DNA from: a virus
Length of the DNA: 64,000 nucleotides
Strand: one strand, 5' to 3'
IMG/VR virus record: IMGVR_UViG_3300006737_000029
Location: 1-64,000 of that record
Part shown: one piece after another, positions 61,066-64,000 of the stretch
How positions within the stretch are numbered: the first letter of the stretch is position 1
Layout of the letters: each line of letters begins with the position of its first letter
The notes under the pieces: model-generated
What the model saw: the letters and a program-made list of their open reading frames with translations, nothing else
Databases searched by the model: none
What the model was told of the DNA's origin: nothing
Made by a program: the position numbers and the translations under genes

Positions 61066-61080
61066 TTTGTATATTATTAA
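61066..61080 (+). promoter_or_regulatory. Late promoter before 61095
   Basis: TTTGTATATTATTAA, 14 bases before the next ATG. Matches the promoter motif at 54828-54846 nearly base for base. Confidence 0.55.
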
Positions 61081-61094
61081 TGTAGAATAAAGAT

Positions 61095-62237
61095 ATGATA
61101 CCAACTAATTCAAATAATCCGCAGAACTGTGATCCTATTTCATCTAATTGTGTAATTTGGCAAGGTCCAGATTTAGACTGTGTAAACGTATGTCAAGGTG
61201 ATACAATAAGTGATGTTGTAGCTGCATTATGTACACAACTTTCTCTTTTAGAAACATTAATTGGATCAGGAAATACTGAGTTTAATATTGCTAATATTAA
61301 TCAGTCAGAATTAACAGGAAATACAGCAACTACTCTAGAAGAGTTAATTCAGTTAATGATTGATAATATAGTTATTAATCAAGGAGGACAAGGTACAGGT
61401 ACAGGAACAGGTGACCACGGAAAACATATGGATTGTGCTGATGTAATGGCTTGTGCTGTTACAGGAATGCCTGCTTGTTTTGAAGAACATACTGGATTTA
61501 ATAATGGACAATCTTTACAAAGATGGTTATCTGAAGTTGCACAAGAACTTTGTGATTTACAAACTTCTGGTTCAACAACACAAGCAATAACTACTACATT
61601 ATCAGCTAAAGTAGCAAATTTAGAAACACAGCCAACTGGAGAAATGAATCCAATGATATACTCTAGTGGTGTTGTACCAAAAGGACAACTTACTCCTATT
61701 GCAACTGTTGTACAAGCATTAGATTCACAATTTGTAACTTTAAGAAACACAACAGGTACTCCAGCTAATTTAACAGTTGGTGTAAATAATCAGCCAGCAG
61801 ATTTAGGACAACCTGTAAGCACAGCTGGTTTTTCATCACCTTTAAAAACATCTCCTGTTACAGCTGGGGATGCTTTATATAACATGTGGTTAGCTGTAGA
61901 AGATTTAAGGGCGGCAACAAAAGACATTCAAGATAACTGTTGTTCAACTGTACAAATGCAAAGAATGGGTGGCATTAGATCATTTTATGCAAACGGAGAT
62001 AGTTGTACAACAGCATTAGCTGCAGCAGCAACATCAAGTAATTGTACAGATATTTGGAATACTACAGGTGTACAGTTTGATACAACTGTTAGAGCATATA
62101 CTGATGCATATACTGCAACAAGTAATACAGAATTACTAAATAATAGATATTATGCATTATGTCCTGGTGGACCAATAGCAAGATACCAAAGAACTACACC
62201 TTATTGGACTGATGTAAAAAGCAGTTGTTCTGAATAA
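61095..62237 (+). CDS. Virion protein with Cys-rich head (baseplate/tail type)
   Basis: A 380-residue protein. The first 50 residues, MIPTNSNNPQNCDPISSNCV then IWQGPDLDCVNVCQGDTISD, form a Cys-rich opening I recall from other Bacteroidota phages. A Gly/Thr linker (GTGTGTGD) and coiled-coil-like segments follow. The end is Cys- and aromatic-rich. Coiled-coil and adaptor features fit a tail-hub or fibre-adaptor protein. The role is inferred. Confidence 0.5.
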   Translation: MIPTNSNNPQNCDPISSNCVIWQGPDLDCVNVCQGDTISDVVAALCTQLSLLETLIGSGNTEFNIANINQSELTGNTATTLEELIQLMIDNIVINQGGQGTGTGTGDHGKHMDCADVMACAVTGMPACFEEHTGFNNGQSLQRWLSEVAQELCDLQTSGSTTQAITTTLSAKVANLETQPTGEMNPMIYSSGVVPKGQLTPIATVVQALDSQFVTLRNTTGTPANLTVGVNNQPADLGQPVSTAGFSSPLKTSPVTAGDALYNMWLAVEDLRAATKDIQDNCCSTVQMQRMGGIRSFYANGDSCTTALAAAATSSNCTDIWNTTGVQFDTTVRAYTDAYTATSNTELLNNRYYALCPGGPIARYQRTTPYWTDVKSSCSE

Positions 62238-62253
62238 ATAAAAAAATAAAAAA

Positions 62254-62796
62254 ATGGCTTGTAATAATTGTAATAATAATACTCAAACAGAATGTAACAA
62301 TCTAGCATGCGGATGTGCTGATACGTCACAAACTATGCCATGTGTATATAATGATTGTAGAGAAAAAGGTGCTGAACAATGTGAAGAAATAATGTGTGCT
62401 GCATGTGTTTCTTATTGTGCAGATACTTTTGAAGCTTCATTAGGTAATACAATATTACAGGTAGCTAATGGAGAAAGATTAGATAGAATTTTACAAAGAA
62501 TGGTTTTATTTATGACTAATGCTCCTTGTGTAGATTCTGCACCACAATTAGTATCATTAGGAACAATTACAGCTACTACAATAATTGTTGAGTGGTCAGG
62601 AGTTCCTGCTAATGCAACGGTAGATGTTGAATATAAACTTCCACAATCTGGAGGTTGGACAACAGCTGCAAGTAATTTAAATACATCAACTACATCTCAT
62701 GAAGTAACAGGATTAGTTGCAAATACAATATATCAATTCAGAGTTATCAATGGTAGTTGTTCATCAGTAATAGTTACTGGAAGCACTGTGATATAA
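62254..62796 (+). CDS. Cys-rich protein with a fibronectin type III domain
   Basis: A 180-residue protein. Residues 1-60 hold about 12 Cys (MACNNCNNNTQTECNNLACG and CVYNDCREKGAEQCEEIMCA). Residues 95-180 form a fibronectin type III-like domain (ATTIIVEWSGVPANATVDVE, GLVANTIYQFRVING). FnIII domains on virions often add host or carbohydrate binding. It ends its transcript before a strong terminator. Confidence 0.65.
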   Translation: MACNNCNNNTQTECNNLACGCADTSQTMPCVYNDCREKGAEQCEEIMCAACVSYCADTFEASLGNTILQVANGERLDRILQRMVLFMTNAPCVDSAPQLVSLGTITATTIIVEWSGVPANATVDVEYKLPQSGGWTTAASNLNTSTTSHEVTGLVANTIYQFRVINGSCSSVIVTGSTVI

Positions 62797-62852
62797 ATAA
62801 AAAAAACAAGAAAGTGAGGGTTTTATATTGGTTTTCCTAAACTTAATTGTCT

Positions 62853-62885
62853 GAGGCCTGGCGTTAACACCGGGCCTCTTTTTTT
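62853..62885 (+). terminator. Strong intrinsic terminator
   Basis: GAGGCC ... GGCCTC with an imperfect inner stem around GTTAAC, then about seven T. It lies after 62254-62796 and closes the tail gene unit. Confidence 0.85.
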
Positions 62886-62907
62886 ATATCTGTTAATATT
62901 TTTTTTA

Positions 62908-62915
62908 TATATTTG
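62908..62915 (+). promoter_or_regulatory. Bacteroidota-type promoter before the phosphoesterase gene
   Basis: TATATTTG (TAnnTTTG), followed by C, 25 bases before ATG 62941. It lies downstream of the terminator, so it starts a new transcript. Confidence 0.55.
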
Positions 62916-62940
62916 CAACAGTTTAACTAAAAAAATTTAT

Positions 62941-64000
62941 ATGGACTCACTATTAGAAAAAATTAAAGCATCATTTAAGTGGAAAAAAACCTCTGATTAT
63001 TGTGCAGAGAAATTAAACATCACAATAGATGACTATGATAAATTGAAAGATTACGTCAAGTCTAAAGAATTATTAGAGAACTCATCAACCTCATATGAGT
63101 ATAATCTAGAAAAAGGTGAAGCAAAAATGGAAACTATAAGTTCTTCTGAACCTAAATCACCTGAAGAAATAATTGATATATTAAATATTGACACAACTCA
63201 GTGGAAACTTTCAAGTTATTGGAATAAACAAATGGGAGATCATTGGAGGGTATCTGCAATGGTTACAAGACTAAAAGATAATGAAGTAGATAATGTTGCT
63301 GAATTATTAAAAGGGTTTAAGCCAAAAAAATATAAAGAAGTAAAAAGAATTAAAACTCCAGGTAAAACAAAAACAGCTGGAGTTTTGTCATTACAAGACA
63401 TACATTTTGGTAAAGAAGGAAATGAAACTATTGATAAATGTTTTGAAGAAACAATTATTGATTTAGTTGAAAGAGCCACAAGTGCTCATCATTTAGAAAA
63501 AATATTCTATGTAGTAGGGGGAGATCTAATCAACATGGACACATGGAATGGGACCACTACTAGTGGAACACCATTAGATAACTGTAAGACTGCTACAGAG
63601 GCTTATATGCAGGCATTTAATGCTATACAATGGAGTATTAACTATATCAAACAGTTTTGTGATGAATTACAAGTAGTTTATATCCCTGGTAATCATGATA
63701 GACTATCTTCATTTCATTTAGCTCATGCACTATCTAAATGTTTTGATAACCCAACTATACATTGGGATGTTGTATATCTTGAGAGAAAAGTTTATGTATA
63801 TGAAGATAACTTCTTTGCTTTTGAACATGGTGATGTTAATACTAAAAATTCTTTATTATTATATTCTATGGAATATCCTAGAGAATGGGGTAAGACATTA
63901 TATAGAACATTATATACAGGACATTATCACCATAAGAAGAAGATTGAGTATATAACTGAACATGAAAATACTGGATTTATGTTAAAGATATTACCTAGTT
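62941..64000 (+). CDS. Calcineurin-like metallophosphoesterase (3' end outside the window)
   Basis: At least 353 residues; the frame stays open to the window edge. The first 140 residues are a charged helical domain with a basic linker. The catalytic domain shows LQDIHFG (Asp, His), VGGDLINMD (Gly-Asp), PGNHDRLSS (Asn-His-Asp), EHGD and GHYHH, the full metallophosphoesterase set. It could be an SbcD-like nuclease or phosphodiesterase. The start has its own promoter, so it belongs to a new transcript. Confidence 0.8.
   Translation, partial: MDSLLEKIKASFKWKKTSDYCAEKLNITIDDYDKLKDYVKSKELLENSSTSYEYNLEKGEAKMETISSSEPKSPEEIIDILNIDTTQWKLSSYWNKQMGDHWRVSAMVTRLKDNEVDNVAELLKGFKPKKYKEVKRIKTPGKTKTAGVLSLQDIHFGKEGNETIDKCFEETIIDLVERATSAHHLEKIFYVVGGDLINMDTWNGTTTSGTPLDNCKTATEAYMQAFNAIQWSINYIKQFCDELQVVYIPGNHDRLSSFHLAHALSKCFDNPTIHWDVVYLERKVYVYEDNFFAFEHGDVNTKNSLLLYSMEYPREWGKTLYRTLYTGHYHHKKKIEYITEHENTGFMLKILPS

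Noticed and set aside
1-64000. tRNA genes and CRISPR arrays
   Set aside because: I saw no cloverleaf with a GTTCNANNC arm and no regular repeat-spacer pattern. A dedicated scan could still find a tRNA.
1-64000. Prophage or temperate traits (integrase, repressor, attachment site)
   Set aside because: No tyrosine or serine recombinase and no CI-like regulator was seen, so a lytic lifestyle is the simpler reading for the part shown.

Overview
This window is most likely part of the genome of a lytic tailed bacteriophage that infects a marine or aquatic member of the Bacteroidota (probably a flavobacterium). The phage assignment rests on a large terminase, portal, scaffold-like protein and major capsid protein in order, a full set of replication genes, a holin candidate and a cell-wall hydrolase candidate. 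The host assignment rests on four things. The DNA is AT-rich. Start codons almost never have a Shine-Dalgarno site. Promoters look like the Bacteroidota TAnnTTTG type. Several virion genes carry modules familiar from flavobacterial surface proteins (GCTDP...DDGSC repeats, a SprB-like repeat, and a secreted beta-barrel protein ending in Phe). No integrase, repressor, tRNA or CRISPR array was seen. The window opens and closes inside late genes, so the genome is larger than 64 kb. Bases 1-5973 may follow on from the right end in a circularly permuted genome.

Layout. (1) 1-5973, rightward: tail or appendage proteins, a beta-barrel outer-membrane protein, a run of tiny basic Cys/Lys-rich proteins, a holin-like protein, a 26-residue CDGSH protein and a nuclease of the staphylococcal type. 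Many of these are coupled by TAATG overlaps. (2) 5970-23732, leftward: the replication and recombination block. It holds a DnaA-domain protein, a DnaB-like helicase, a Sak4-like ATPase, a candidate ssDNA-binding protein, primase, a RusA-like resolvase, a MoxR ATPase with a VWA/HExxH partner, a RecB-type nuclease, family B DNA polymerase, a DUF932-like protein, a dATP/dGTP diphosphohydrolase-like protein and a radical-SAM protein. (3) 23821-24339: a single rightward gene. (4) 24336-31753, leftward: an early accessory block with an SF2 helicase, an HNH nuclease, a zinc ribbon and many unknown genes. (5) 31971-64000, rightward: a 2211-residue modular polyprotein, PhoH, an endolysin candidate, an HU/IHF-like protein, GroES, terminase, portal, scaffold, capsid and a large set of Cys-rich tail proteins. 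It ends in a truncated metallophosphoesterase.

How it fits together. A divergent promoter pair at 23751-23801 fires the replication block leftward and one gene rightward. A shared motif around TTTGTATATTATTA sits upstream of at least five late transcription units, with close variants at two more, and strong intrinsic terminators separate the most abundant virion genes. Three long non-coding stretches (7274-7482, 30847-31345, 31754-31970) hold hairpins and are the best places to look for an origin or regulatory RNAs.

Most notable: the giant protein at 31971-38606 is divided by five copies of a KAQxG motif into modules, one with a kinase-like catalytic loop and one with a GH24-type muramidase. 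The 1813-residue tail protein is a mosaic of flavobacterial adhesin repeats. Two neighbouring unknown genes and a third small gene around the MoxR-VWA cassette share a common helical module. All assignments come from reading motifs by eye; no database search was possible.
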